From: Pedococcus aerophilus | GTDB lineage: Bacteria > Actinomycetota > Actinomycetes > Actinomycetales > Dermatophilaceae | Length of the DNA: 64,000 nucleotides | Reading direction: 5' to 3' | Assembly (NCBI RefSeq): GCF_039532215.1 | Contig: NZ_BAAARN010000001.1 | Coordinates: 1,287,942 to 1,351,941 of the forward strand | In this document: positions 18,110 to 26,015 of the stretch, in pieces | How the letters are laid out: every line of letters begins with the position of its first letter | Numbering within the stretch: position 1 is the first letter of the stretch | Notes under the pieces: model-generated | Database searches by the model: none | The model's input: only the letters and a program-made list of their open reading frames with translations | Told to the model about the DNA's origin: nothing | Made by a program: the position numbers and the translations under genes

Positions 18110-18156
18110 CGACGTGGTGGGCCGAGGTTCCGGCTCAGCGGCGGTCCACCACGTCG
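18110..18156. terminator. Convergent-gene inverted repeat
   Basis: CGACGTGGTGG (18110-18120) pairs perfectly with CCACCACGTCG (18146-18156); the right arm lies inside the last codons of the PIG-L gene. Possible bidirectional terminator. Confidence 0.45.
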
Positions 18157-18878
18157 AGCGTCAGGGCCTTGTCGACGCCCGCGGCCTGACCGCCCCACCC
18201 GAGGATCATGCCGATGAGGTCGGCAGGCTTGGGAAACTCCTCGGGCAGCGCTGCGTTGTAGGCCGCGTGCGCCTCCAGCGAGGCCACCGACTGCTCGACG
18301 TGGTCGGTGACGTCGACGTAGTGCGTGGCGGTGGGAGAGCCGGCGAAGCACAGCCGCTTGACGTTCCACGGCTCGAAGCCCTCCTCGACGAGCTCGGGGA
18401 AGATCCACCTGTTGCCCGCGTCCGCCACCGCGTCGACGCAGGCCAGGCCAACGGCGCGGTGGTCGGCCTGGTTGAGCATCCCCTGGACGAACCGATCGCC
18501 GTAGTGGCCGGTGATGACCACGTCCGGCTTGCGGCGCCGGATCTGACGGGCGATGTCGCGGCGCAGCACGAGCCCGTACTCGACCACCCCGTCACGGTGG
18601 TCTCCGAAGTCGACCTCGCTCACCCCGACGATCGCGGCGCCGTCGCGTTCCTCCTGCTCGCGGACCCCGGCCGCCTGGTCCGGGGGCATCGTGTCGATCC
18701 CCGCCTCGCCGCGCGTGAGCAGGAAGTAGGTCACCGTCTTGCCTGCTGCGGTCCACCTCGCGACCGCAGCGGCGGTGCCGTACTCGATGTCGTCCGGGTG
18801 CGCGACGACGCACAGGACGCTGGAGAAGTCGTCGCCGAACTCGGCGAGCGCGGGTCGGTCACCGGCAGGCTGGCTCAT
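18135..18878 (-). CDS. PIG-L family deacetylase
   Basis: Zinc-dependent N-acetyl (or related) hydrolase of the LmbE/PIG-L family, 247 residues. The zinc motif AHPDD is at residues 26-30, with TRGEAG and the H...NQADHR histidine region downstream. Substrate is unclear: the classical mycothiol deacetylase mshB is a separate gene in this window, so this one likely handles another GlcNAc-type or acylated compound. ATG 18878 is chosen because TACCCT ends six bases before it; a GTG twelve codons upstream is the alternative. Confidence 0.88.
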   Translation of the reverse strand: MSQPAGDRPALAEFGDDFSSVLCVVAHPDDIEYGTAAAVARWTAAGKTVTYFLLTRGEAGIDTMPPDQAAGVREQEERDGAAIVGVSEVDFGDHRDGVVEYGLVLRRDIARQIRRRKPDVVITGHYGDRFVQGMLNQADHRAVGLACVDAVADAGNRWIFPELVEEGFEPWNVKRLCFAGSPTATHYVDVTDHVEQSVASLEAHAAYNAALPEEFPKPADLIGMILGWGGQAAGVDKALTLDVVDRR

Positions 18879-18884
18879 CCACGC

Positions 18885-18890
18885 AGGGTA
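18885..18890 (-). promoter_or_regulatory. Predicted leaderless -10 (TACCCT) of the PIG-L gene
   Basis: TACCCT on the minus strand ends 6 nt before ATG 18878. Confidence 0.5.
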
Positions 18891-18940
18891 CGGCTCGTGG
18901 TCGGCCCTGCCCATCCCCCGGAAGCCGCAGCCACCGGGGG

Positions 18941-18988
18941 GTCTTTGAAGGATCCGACGGGTTCTGGTCCGCCGGATCCCTCGAAGAC
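18941..18988. terminator. 20-bp imperfect hairpin
   Basis: GTCTTTGAAGGATCCGACGG (18941-18960) and 18969-18988 pair over 20 positions with three wobble sites and an 8-nt loop. The wobbles are G-U in plus-strand RNA but A-C in minus-strand RNA, so as a terminator of the minus-strand gene at 19005 it would be weaker. Confidence 0.5.
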
Positions 18989-19004
18989 TGCCGGTGTGGT
19001 GGCC

Positions 19005-19577
19005 TCAGGCGGTGGGGGGCTGGTGGCCCTGCTGCTGGCGGGCGGCGTCCAGGTTGGCCTGCGCCTGCGCCTGGGCGGCGGCCATCGGGTCCATCTGGGT
19101 GAGGAGCTCGCGCGCCTGGACGGCGAACTTGTGCTCGACGAGGACCTCGTACTGCGTGGCCACCACCTGCATCACCGAGGTGAAGTCCCGCGGGCCGCGG
19201 GTGATCTGGTAGCCGATGAGGCTCCAGACGACGCCGAAGAGCGCACCGAAGGCCACGGTGGCGAGGATGCCGGAGAGGCCTGCGCCGCTCTGGCTGTCGA
19301 GCAGGGCGAAGATGAAGCCGACGAACAGACCGAGCCAGGCTCCGGAGATCAGCCCGCCGAGCGCGGCGCGGGCGCGCGTCAGGCGACCGGTCACCCTCTC
19401 GAGCTGCTTGAGGTCGGTGCCGACGATGAGGACGTTCTGCACCGGGAACTCGTGGTCCGACAGGTAGTCGACCGCCCGCTGCGCCTTCTCGTAGGTGTCG
19501 TACCGACCCAGGGACATCGGGTACTCCAGCGCGAGGACGGCGCGGGAGCGACTCAGGGCGGTGGGCTGCGTGCTCAT
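19005..19577 (-). CDS. General stress protein 17M-like membrane protein
   Basis: A 190-residue protein with an N-terminal YflT/17M-type domain (LGRYDTYEKAQRAVDYLSDHEFPVQNVLIVGTDL), two glycine-rich membrane helices in the middle (about residues 70-120), and a Gln/Ala-rich tail. The family is associated with general stress in Gram-positives; no activity is known. ATG 19577 is preferred over a GTG two codons earlier. The upstream 142 bp is shared with the divergent CWB2-VanY gene; I see no SigB/SigF-type promoter there. Confidence 0.8.
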   Translation of the reverse strand: MSTQPTALSRSRAVLALEYPMSLGRYDTYEKAQRAVDYLSDHEFPVQNVLIVGTDLKQLERVTGRLTRARAALGGLISGAWLGLFVGFIFALLDSQSGAGLSGILATVAFGALFGVVWSLIGYQITRGPRDFTSVMQVVATQYEVLVEHKFAVQARELLTQMDPMAAAQAQAQANLDAARQQQGHQPPTA

Positions 19578-19701
19578 GACCACAGTGTGTCAAAGCCCGC
19601 TGGACGTTTCCTGAACGCCCGGCCGTCGGAGGGCTGGCCCGTTCGGCCACCACTGCTCGGGCGCCCTCGCGTCCTTGCGGCGGAGGTGTCACTCTGGAGT
19701 G

Positions 19702-21405
19702 GTGTCCCCAGCCAGCAGCATGCGTCGCGCCAGGACGACCTCGGCCTGTGCCGCGGCCGTCGTGGTCGCCGTCCTGGCCACCCCCGGCTCCGCGGTCGCC
19801 GCCCAGGGTGGCGATCCGGACTCTCGCGAGCGCATCGGCACCGCCGCAGGGACCACCACGGATGGTGCCGGGGCAGCGGCCTTCGCAGCTCGTACGACCG
19901 ACCGGATCGCCGGCGCCGACCGGTACGCCACGGCGGTCGCCGCCTCGCGTGCGGCCTTCCCGTCGGCCAACCCCGCGGGGCTGACCACCGTCTACCTCGC
20001 CTCGGGCACCGGCTACGCCGACGCCCTCGCCGCCGGTCCGGCTGCCGTCGCCTCGTCCGGCACCCTGCTCCTCACCCAGTCCAACAAGCTGACGGCCGCG
20101 ACGGCCAGCGAGCTGCGACGTCTGGCCCCGGACCGCGTGGTGGTCGTCGGAGGCCCGGGCGCCGTGGCCGGGAAGGTCCTGGACGACGTCCGCGCGATCG
20201 GCCTCCCCGCGAGCCGCGTCTCCGGGACCGACCGCTACGCCACCGCCGATGCCGTGGCGCGACAGGCCTTCCCCGCCGGTGCCCGCACGGCGTGGGTCAC
20301 GACCGGACGGGGGTATGCCGACGCGTTGGCTGCCGGGCCGGCCGCCGGTGCCGCCGGTGGCCCGGTGGTGCTCGTCGACGGCAACGCGCGCGGACTCTCC
20401 GGAGCCACCCGTCGCCTGCTCACCGACCTCGGGGTCACCACCGTCCGGATCGCCGGGGGCACCGGCGCCGTCTCCTCCGGGATCCAGGCCGACCTGACAG
20501 GCCTGGTCGGCTCGGGCTCGGTCACGCGATCGGCGGGGAGCGACCGGTACCGGACCGCGATCGCGGTCAGCCACCTGGCCTTCCCGTCCCTGACCAAGGG
20601 CGACACGTACGTCGCTACCGGCACCGGCTTCGCGGACGCGCTCGCCGTCGGGGTGCTCGCGGGCCGCAGCAAGCGACCGCTCTACCTGTCGACCCCCTAC
20701 TGCGCCACGACCACCGTCCGCACCGAGCTGAGCCGTGGGGTGTTCGGGCGGCTGCGGCTCGTCGGGGGGCCCGGCGCCATCCGCGGCCTGGTCGGCACGC
20801 TCACTCCCTGCCAGAGCATCTCCTCGGCGTCGAGCCCCTGGGTCGTGGTCAACAAGAAGAGGCCCCTGAGCCCGCTGCGCTACGCGCCCTCGCCGTTGGT
20901 CGGACCCAGCCTCCCCAACATCAACGGCCAGCTGCTGCGCTCCGACGCGGCCGCGGCACTCGCCGACCTCGCGGCGGGGTCCCGGTCCGCGGGCGCCGGC
21001 CGGCTCGCCATGCTGAGCGGCTACCGCTCCTACAGCTACCAGTCCAGCGTCTACTCCGCGAAGGTCGCGAGCAGCGGTGTCGCCGAAGCCGACAAGTGGG
21101 TCGCTCGCCCCGGCCACTCCGAGCACCAGACCGGGTTGGGCACCGACGTCTCCCCCATCGGTGCCGCGAACTGCAGCTCCTACACCTGCATCGGCAGCAC
21201 CCCGCAGGGTCGGTGGATCGCAGCCAACGCGTGGCGGTACGGCTTCGTCGTGCGCTACGAGAGCGGCCGCACCTCGACCACGGGTTACAGCCCTGAGCCG
21301 TGGCACCTGCGGTACGTGGGCAAGCCGCTGGCGCAGGACTACCACTCCGGTGGCTGGCACACGCTCGAGGACTACTTCGACCTGCCGGACGCGCCGAGGT
21401 ACTGA
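19702..21405 (+). CDS. Secreted CWB2-repeat D-Ala-D-Ala carboxypeptidase (VanY)
   Basis: A signal peptide (hydrophobic stretch about residues 17-33, ending near SAVAA) is followed by three cell-wall-binding type 2 repeats, each opening with DR-I/V-x-G-x-DRYxTA-like sequence (about residues 66, 170 and 270), then a VanY/DacB zinc peptidase from about residue 360 to the end. Zinc ligands are readable in SEHQTGLGTDVS and EPWHLRYV, and SGYRSY precedes them. It should trim D-alanine from peptidoglycan stems while docked on the wall. GTG 19702 has CACTCT six bases upstream; ATG 19720 is an equally good start for the signal peptide. Confidence 0.88.
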   Translation: MSPASSMRRARTTSACAAAVVVAVLATPGSAVAAQGGDPDSRERIGTAAGTTTDGAGAAAFAARTTDRIAGADRYATAVAASRAAFPSANPAGLTTVYLASGTGYADALAAGPAAVASSGTLLLTQSNKLTAATASELRRLAPDRVVVVGGPGAVAGKVLDDVRAIGLPASRVSGTDRYATADAVARQAFPAGARTAWVTTGRGYADALAAGPAAGAAGGPVVLVDGNARGLSGATRRLLTDLGVTTVRIAGGTGAVSSGIQADLTGLVGSGSVTRSAGSDRYRTAIAVSHLAFPSLTKGDTYVATGTGFADALAVGVLAGRSKRPLYLSTPYCATTTVRTELSRGVFGRLRLVGGPGAIRGLVGTLTPCQSISSASSPWVVVNKKRPLSPLRYAPSPLVGPSLPNINGQLLRSDAAAALADLAAGSRSAGAGRLAMLSGYRSYSYQSSVYSAKVASSGVAEADKWVARPGHSEHQTGLGTDVSPIGAANCSSYTCIGSTPQGRWIAANAWRYGFVVRYESGRTSTTGYSPEPWHLRYVGKPLAQDYHSGGWHTLEDYFDLPDAPRY

Positions 21406-21478
21406 ACCACAGCCCAGGGCTCAGCTCCTCCTGCGAGTGCTGCAGCGACCTGGAAGCGTTGCCACCTCTCGAGCTCGA

Positions 21479-22690
21479 CTACTTCTTGAGCGCGAAGTCC
21501 TCGAGCAGGCGACGACCGATGATCATCTTCTGGATCTCGGCGGTACCCTCCCCGATGAGGAGCATCGGCGCCTCGCGGTAGAGGCGCTCGATCTCGTACT
21601 CCTTGGAGTAGCCGTAGCCCCCGTGGATGCGGAACGACTGCTCGACGACGTTGGCGCAGTTCTCCGACGCCAGGTACTTGGCCATGCCGGCCTCGAGGTC
21701 GTTCCGCTTCCCGGCGTCCTTGAGCCGAGCGGCCTTGACCATCATCTGGTGGCTGGCCTCCACCCTGGTCGCCATGTCGGCGAGGCGGAACAAGATGCCC
21801 TGGTGCTCGGCGATCTTCTTGCCGAACGTCTCACGCTGCTGGGAGTAGGCGATCCCGAGCTCGAAGGCGCGCATCGAGACGCCGCAGGCGCGGGCGGCGA
21901 CGTTGACCCGGCCGACCTCGACGCCGTCCATCATCTGGTAGAAGCCCTTGCCCGGCTCGCCGCCGAGGATCTGGGCCGACGTCGTCCGGTGCCCGTCGAG
22001 GACGAGCTCGGTCGTGTCGACGCCCTTGTAGCCCATCTTCTCGATCTTCCCGGGGATCGTGACGCCCTGGGCGGTCTCCCCGAACCCGGCCTCCTTCTCG
22101 ACGAGGAAGGTCGTCATGTTCTTGTACACCGAGTCGGCACCGAGGTCCGTCTTCACCAGCACTGCAACGAGATTCGCGCTGCCACCGTTGGTCAGCCACA
22201 TCTTCTGACCGGTGACCGTCCACTCGGTGGCGTCGCCCTCACCGCCGCCCCTGACCGCCTTGGACCTGATCGCCGAGACGTCCGAGCCGAGGCCCGGCTC
22301 GGACATCGAGAACGCGCCGCGCACCTCCCCCGTCGCCATCCGCGGCAGGTAGCGCTGCTTCTGCTCCTCGGTCCCGTGCTGGAGCAGCATGTAGGCGACG
22401 ATGAAGTGGGTGTTGATGATCCCGCTGACCGACATCCAGCCGCGGGCGATCTCCTCGACGACGAGGGCGTAGGTCAGCAGGGACTCGCCGAGGCCGCCGT
22501 ACTCCTCGGGGATCATCAGCCCGAAGATCCCCATCTCCTTCATGCCCTCGACGATCTCGGTCGGGTACTCGTCGGCGTGCTCGAGCTCCTGCGCCACCGG
22601 GATGATCTGCTCCTCGACGAACTCGCGGACGAGCTTGACCAGCTCGACCTGCTCGTCGGTCAGGCCATCGGTCTGCTGGAGTCGGGACAT
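21479..22690 (-). CDS. Acyl-CoA dehydrogenase (possibly methylsuccinyl-CoA)
   Basis: FAD-dependent alpha,beta-desaturase of an acyl-CoA, 403 residues, full length. The FAD/substrate signatures AFSMSEPGLGSDVSAI and the C-terminal IHGGYGYSKEYEIERLYREA are intact, and the catalytic glutamate lies in GEGTAEIQ. The window also carries mesaconyl-CoA hydratase-, Mcl1- and Mcl2-like genes, so (2S)-methylsuccinyl-CoA dehydrogenase, the preceding pathway step, is a reasonable candidate role; branched-chain acyl-CoA oxidation is the alternative. ATG 22690 is used; an AGGTGG lies rather far upstream. Confidence 0.9.
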   Translation of the reverse strand: MSRLQQTDGLTDEQVELVKLVREFVEEQIIPVAQELEHADEYPTEIVEGMKEMGIFGLMIPEEYGGLGESLLTYALVVEEIARGWMSVSGIINTHFIVAYMLLQHGTEEQKQRYLPRMATGEVRGAFSMSEPGLGSDVSAIRSKAVRGGGEGDATEWTVTGQKMWLTNGGSANLVAVLVKTDLGADSVYKNMTTFLVEKEAGFGETAQGVTIPGKIEKMGYKGVDTTELVLDGHRTTSAQILGGEPGKGFYQMMDGVEVGRVNVAARACGVSMRAFELGIAYSQQRETFGKKIAEHQGILFRLADMATRVEASHQMMVKAARLKDAGKRNDLEAGMAKYLASENCANVVEQSFRIHGGYGYSKEYEIERLYREAPMLLIGEGTAEIQKMIIGRRLLEDFALKK

Positions 22691-22945
22691 CCGAGGATCG
22701 CCACCTTGCGTTCGCGGGACTGGGCGCCTGCGAGATGCAGACCTTCCGCGAGTATGCCGAGCGGCCCGGCCCGGGCACAGGTCCACCGCGTGTGAGCCTC
22801 CCCACCCAGCACCGGAACCGGCGCAAAGATCTGGAGCAGGAAAACCGGTGGCGCGGCGCCACACCCCTCTGTCACGCTCTCACCGATACGCGCGTCGCAC
22901 GAGGCCACGCGCCCCAGCTCCAGCCGGAAGAAACGGAGGGTCGAG
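22691..22945. other. Divergent intergenic region
   Basis: The gap between the acyl-CoA dehydrogenase and the RIO kinase is 316 bp to the kinase start. Apart from the leader ORF described at 22946 I find no hairpin longer than a few pairs and no convincing -10/-35 pair; a GGAACC at about 22811 lacks a matching CGTCT at the right distance. Confidence 0.5.
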
Positions 22946-23044
22946 ATGTCCACGACTGTCCCGGGCACCACCCGTGCCCTCTCCCCTCTTCCGATGGAGT
23001 TCACCCATGCAGTTCCAGGAGTCCGCAGCCCCTCAGGGGTCTGA
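22946..23044 (+). CDS. Putative 32-residue leader ORF before the RIO kinase
   Basis: ATG 22946 follows GGAGGG with a 5-nt gap, the best ribosome site in this region, and opens a 32-codon frame (MSTTVPGTTRALSPLPMEF...) ending at TGA 23042-23044. It runs past the kinase start at 23007 in another frame, overlapping by 38 bases. That arrangement fits a translated leader that couples to or dampens kinase translation. I know no homologue, and it could be chance. Confidence 0.35.
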   Translation: MSTTVPGTTRALSPLPMEFTHAVPGVRSPSGV

Positions 23045-23861
23045 CCTCTTCGCGTTCGACAGCCGACCCGACGACCCGCCCGAGGGCGAGCGCTGGTCGA
23101 GCTGGGACGGCGCCACGCACGGTCCCAAACCCCGACCCGACTGGGTCATCACCGCCCTCGCCGCCGTCGAGACCGACCTCGGGGTCCTCAAGACGGGCAA
23201 GGAGGCGGACGTCCACATCGTCCGACGCTGGGTCCCCGACGGCACGACGTCACCCGCCCTCGACAGCCTCCTCGCCGCCAAGCGCTACCGCACCGGCGAG
23301 CACCGGATGTTCCACCGCGACGCCGGGTACCACGAGGGGCGGAGGGTCCGCCGCAGCCGCGAGATGCGGGCCATGGCCCGGCGCACGGAGTTCGGTCGCG
23401 AGCTGTTGTCGGGCCAATGGGCGATGGCCGAGTTCGAGGCGCTGGGGACGTTGTGGGACATGGGGATTCCCGTTCCCTACCCGGTGCAGCTCGACGACCG
23501 CGAGATGCTCATGGAGTTCATCGGCGAGGACGGTGTGGCTGCCCCACGGCTCGCCCAGGCACGGCCTGCGGCCGACCTGCTGCCCGAGCTCTTCGAGCAG
23601 CTGCGCGCGGTGCTGGTCGCCCTCGCCGAGCGCGGCTGGACCCACGGCGACCTGTCGCCCTACAACGTCCTCCTGCACCACGAGCGCCTCGTCGTCATCG
23701 ACTGGCCGCAGATCGTCGACATCATCGGCAACCCGCGCGGCTTCGAGTTCCTCGAGCGCGACGTCACGAACATGTGCCGCTGGTTCACGACGCGGGGCCT
23801 GGACGTCGACCACGGCGAGCTGCTCGGTGACCTCGTCGCCGCAGCCACCTCCCGGTGGTGA
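23007..23861 (+). CDS. RIO1-family atypical protein kinase
   Basis: A 284-residue RIO kinase. The flexible N-terminal part is followed by the nucleotide-binding TGKEADVHIVRRW region, the LAAKRYRT lysine, the catalytic loop HGDLSPYNVLL and the metal-binding VIDWPQ in place of DFG, which is how RIO kinases differ from ordinary kinases. In archaea and eukaryotes RIO proteins serve ribosome maturation; the role of bacterial members is not settled. ATG 23007 has GGAG about eight bases upstream; a short leader ORF overlaps it. Confidence 0.9.
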   Translation: MQFQESAAPQGSDLFAFDSRPDDPPEGERWSSWDGATHGPKPRPDWVITALAAVETDLGVLKTGKEADVHIVRRWVPDGTTSPALDSLLAAKRYRTGEHRMFHRDAGYHEGRRVRRSREMRAMARRTEFGRELLSGQWAMAEFEALGTLWDMGIPVPYPVQLDDREMLMEFIGEDGVAAPRLAQARPAADLLPELFEQLRAVLVALAERGWTHGDLSPYNVLLHHERLVVIDWPQIVDIIGNPRGFEFLERDVTNMCRWFTTRGLDVDHGELLGDLVAAATSRW

Positions 23862-23899
23862 GAGGCGGGCCGGCCGTGCCGGTGCTCGTGGGACCCGCG

Positions 23900-24880
23900 T
23901 CAGTACACGGTCACCCGGCTGCCGATGGGCATGAGGCCGTTCGCCCAGATCATGTCCATCGCGGGGTTGCTGACGCGGGCACACCCGTGGGAGGCGGGGT
24001 AGCCGGGGATGGAGCCCGCCCCGTGGACCGCGATGCCGCCGTTGAAGTACCTCGGACGCCACAGGTCACCGAGGGGCCCCTTGTCGAGCCTGTCGACCGA
24101 GCGGAAGGTGCTGAACGTCCCGGCCGGCGTGGTGGCGACGTGCTCCACACCGTTGGACGTGTACCGCTCGCCGCTTCCCGTGCTCGTGTTGAGGATCGTC
24201 GTGACCCGCCCACCCCGGACGACGAGCAGAAGCTGGCGCGCCTTGTCGATCTCGATGCCGGTCCCGCCGAGGCGTGACTGCGGCCGGACACCGTTCTTGA
24301 GCGCTGCACGGGTCGACGGGCCGTAGACACCGTCACGCCCGAGCCCGGCTGCCTTCTGCAGGGCCATGACCGCCTGCGCGGTGAGCATGCCGAACTGGCC
24401 GTCGGCGCTGCCGTTCCAGTAGCCCAGGGACGTCAGTCGCTGCTGGACGGACCTGACGTAGGGGCCGGAGTCGCCGACGTGGAGGGTGTCCCCCTCGGTG
24501 GGCACAGGCTTCGGCTTCGGGGTGGCGGGGGCCGACGTGGTCGGCTTCGGCGCAGGCTTCGGGGCCGTGGACGTGGACGTGGGCGACGGTGTGGTGGTCG
24601 AGGGAGCCGGCGTCGTGGGACCAGCCGTGCTGGGCACCGACGTCGTCACCGAGGGCAGCGGCACCTCGGGGCTCGGCTCCTGCGTCGACCCGGTCTCCGG
24701 AGCCACCGGTGCCGGTTCGACCGGCGACGACGCCGCGGGCTCGGCAGCGGAGCTGCGGGGATCGCTGATCGACACCACCCCGCACCCGGCCAGCACCGTG
24801 GTGGCGGCCAGGAGGCCGGCCGCGAGGGCCGTTCCCCGTCGGGTCGTGCGGGTGGTCGAGCCGAATCGCTGGTGGAGCAT
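23900..24880 (-). CDS. Lipoprotein L,D-transpeptidase with PG-binding domain
   Basis: A 326-residue wall enzyme making 3-3 peptidoglycan cross-links or attaching proteins. The signal peptide ends in lipobox LAGC with the lipidated Cys33. A Pro/Thr/Ser-rich spacer (about 34-135) reaches into the wall, then a peptidoglycan-binding domain 1 (about 137-195, DSGPYVRSVQQRLTSLGYW...GQFGMLT) and a YkuD catalytic domain with HGAG...SHGCARVSN holding the active-site Cys and His. ATG 24880 has GAGG six bases upstream. A SigE-type promoter and a strong 5' hairpin lie upstream, so induction by envelope stress is likely. Confidence 0.93.
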   Translation of the reverse strand: MLHQRFGSTTRTTRRGTALAAGLLAATTVLAGCGVVSISDPRSSAAEPAASSPVEPAPVAPETGSTQEPSPEVPLPSVTTSVPSTAGPTTPAPSTTTPSPTSTSTAPKPAPKPTTSAPATPKPKPVPTEGDTLHVGDSGPYVRSVQQRLTSLGYWNGSADGQFGMLTAQAVMALQKAAGLGRDGVYGPSTRAALKNGVRPQSRLGGTGIEIDKARQLLLVVRGGRVTTILNTSTGSGERYTSNGVEHVATTPAGTFSTFRSVDRLDKGPLGDLWRPRYFNGGIAVHGAGSIPGYPASHGCARVSNPAMDMIWANGLMPIGSRVTVY

Positions 24881-25030
24881 CGTGTGCCTCTCGTCGCTGC
24901 GCGGTCGAGGTGTGCTGTTCGAGACCTCACTCAGGGTGACGCACCAGCTGCCCGACCGGTTGTCCCCGACACGTGTCGTTGCCGACTCGAGACCTGCTCC
25001 CGGTCGGTGCCGCATCCCCCCGGACATGGC

Positions 25031-25059
25031 GCGGTCGCCCTCCCCCCGAGGGCGACCGC
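25031..25059. promoter_or_regulatory. 12-bp hairpin at the 5' end of the transpeptidase mRNA
   Basis: GCGGTCGCCCTC (25031-25042) pairs perfectly with 25048-25059 around five C residues. It begins within about ten bases of the predicted transcription start, so it would fold at the very 5' end of a leader of about 180 nt. Confidence 0.6.
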
Positions 25060-25066
25060 ACTCACC

Positions 25067-25094
25067 TAGACGCGGACCCGGGACGAAAGGTTGC
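25067..25094 (-). promoter_or_regulatory. SigE-type ECF promoter of the L,D-transpeptidase gene
   Basis: Reading the minus strand: GCAACC (25094-25089), 16-nt spacer, CGTCTA (25072-25067). This is the pattern reported for Streptomyces SigE envelope-stress promoters. The same pattern precedes sigE in this window. Confidence 0.65.
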
Positions 25095-25115
25095 CTCCGG
25101 TTCGAAAGTTTTTTC

Positions 25116-26015
25116 TCAGCCTCTCGGGGCGGTCCCGGTGACGGCCGCGTGGACGGTCAGGACCCGGCGGGCGGTGTCGACGTGCAGGCTCTCGACCATC
25201 TTGCCGCCGTAGGTCACGACCCCGGCGCCGGCGCCGTCCTCCCAGGCCTGCAGGATCCCGCGGGCCTCCTCCACCGCCGCCGCGCTGGGTGCGAACACCT
25301 CGTTGCAGGGCTCGACCTGACCGGGGTGGACGAGGGTCTTTCCGTCGAAGCCCAGCTGCCGGGCCTGCAGGCACTCGGCGGCGAACCCCTCGGCGTCCCG
25401 CACGTCGTTGTAGACGCCGTCGAGGATCGCGGTGCCGGTCGCGCGGGCGGCGAGCAGGCACAGCCCCAGACCGGTGAGCAGCGGCTGGCGCCCCGGCACG
25501 TGCTCGGCTTGCAGCTCCTTGGCCAGGTCGTTGGTCCCCATCACGAGCACGGTGAGCCGCTCGGAGGCGGCAGCGATCTCCTCGCAGTGCAGCATCGCCG
25601 CGGGCGTCTCTACCATCGCCCACAGGGACGTGCGGTCCGGCGCGCCTGCCGCCTCCATCGCCGCGACGAGGTCACGGACCTCCTGCGCGGAGCCGACCTT
25701 GGGGACGACGACGGCGTCGGGTCCCGCGGCGCACGCGGCGGCGAGGTCCTCGTCGTGCCACTGCGTGCCGGTGCCGTTGATCCGGATCGTCACCTCGCGG
25801 GAGCCGTACTCCCCGGATCGCGCTGCGGCGCAGGCGTTCTCACGAGCCTGCTCCTTGGCGTCAGGGGCCACCGCGTCCTCGAGATCGAGGATCAGCGCGT
25901 CGACCGGGAGGGTCTTGGCCTTCTCCAGGGCGCGTTCGTTGGAGGCCGGCATGTAGAGGACGGACCGACGAGGCCGGTATGCCGCCTGGCCGCCGTCCGC
26001 GCGGAGGTCGCCCAT
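25116..26015 (-). CDS. CitE-like enzyme, Mcl2 (malyl-CoA thioesterase) type
   Basis: A 299-residue HpcH/HpaI-CitE fold protein. RSVLYMPASNERALEKAKTL, LILDLEDAVAPDAK (metal-binding Glu/Asp), VMGTNDLAKEL, LGLCLLAARATG, ILDGVYNDVRD and FDGKTLVHPGQ follow the sequence I know for (3S)-malyl-CoA thioesterase (Mcl2) of Rhodobacter rather than citrate lyase. Likely reaction: hydrolysis of malyl-CoA to malate in the ethylmalonyl-CoA pathway. Its ATG shares one base with the stop of the upstream Mcl1-like gene (TGATG), so the two are translationally coupled. Biochemical assignment within CitE paralogues is the uncertain part. Confidence 0.85.
   Translation of the reverse strand: MGDLRADGGQAAYRPRRSVLYMPASNERALEKAKTLPVDALILDLEDAVAPDAKEQARENACAAARSGEYGSREVTIRINGTGTQWHDEDLAAACAAGPDAVVVPKVGSAQEVRDLVAAMEAAGAPDRTSLWAMVETPAAMLHCEEIAAASERLTVLVMGTNDLAKELQAEHVPGRQPLLTGLGLCLLAARATGTAILDGVYNDVRDAEGFAAECLQARQLGFDGKTLVHPGQVEPCNEVFAPSAAAVEEARGILQAWEDGAGAGVVTYGGKMVESLHVDTARRVLTVHAAVTGTAPRG

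Noticed and set aside
15154-18189. Open frame of 1011 codons on the plus strand across glpD, topoisomerase IB and pepP
   Set aside because: Shadow frame of three well-supported genes; low-complexity Arg/Pro translation.
18885-18990. Terminator with a T tract for the general stress gene
   Set aside because: The inverted repeat is real, but pairing is poorer in the minus-strand RNA that would need it and no U run follows, so I kept only a cautious hairpin call.
18114-21296. Open frame of 1060 codons on the plus strand covering the PIG-L, stress-protein and CWB2-VanY region
   Set aside because: High GC removes stop codons from non-coding frames; the translation is Arg/Gly/His-rich with no motif, while genes in other frames here have intact domains.
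24881-25066. A c-di-AMP (ydaO-type) riboswitch in the long leader of the L,D-transpeptidase gene
   Set aside because: Such riboswitches precede wall genes in actinobacteria, but I could not find the conserved GGGGAACCCA- and GGGUGAAUC-like segments; only a simple 12-bp hairpin is visible.
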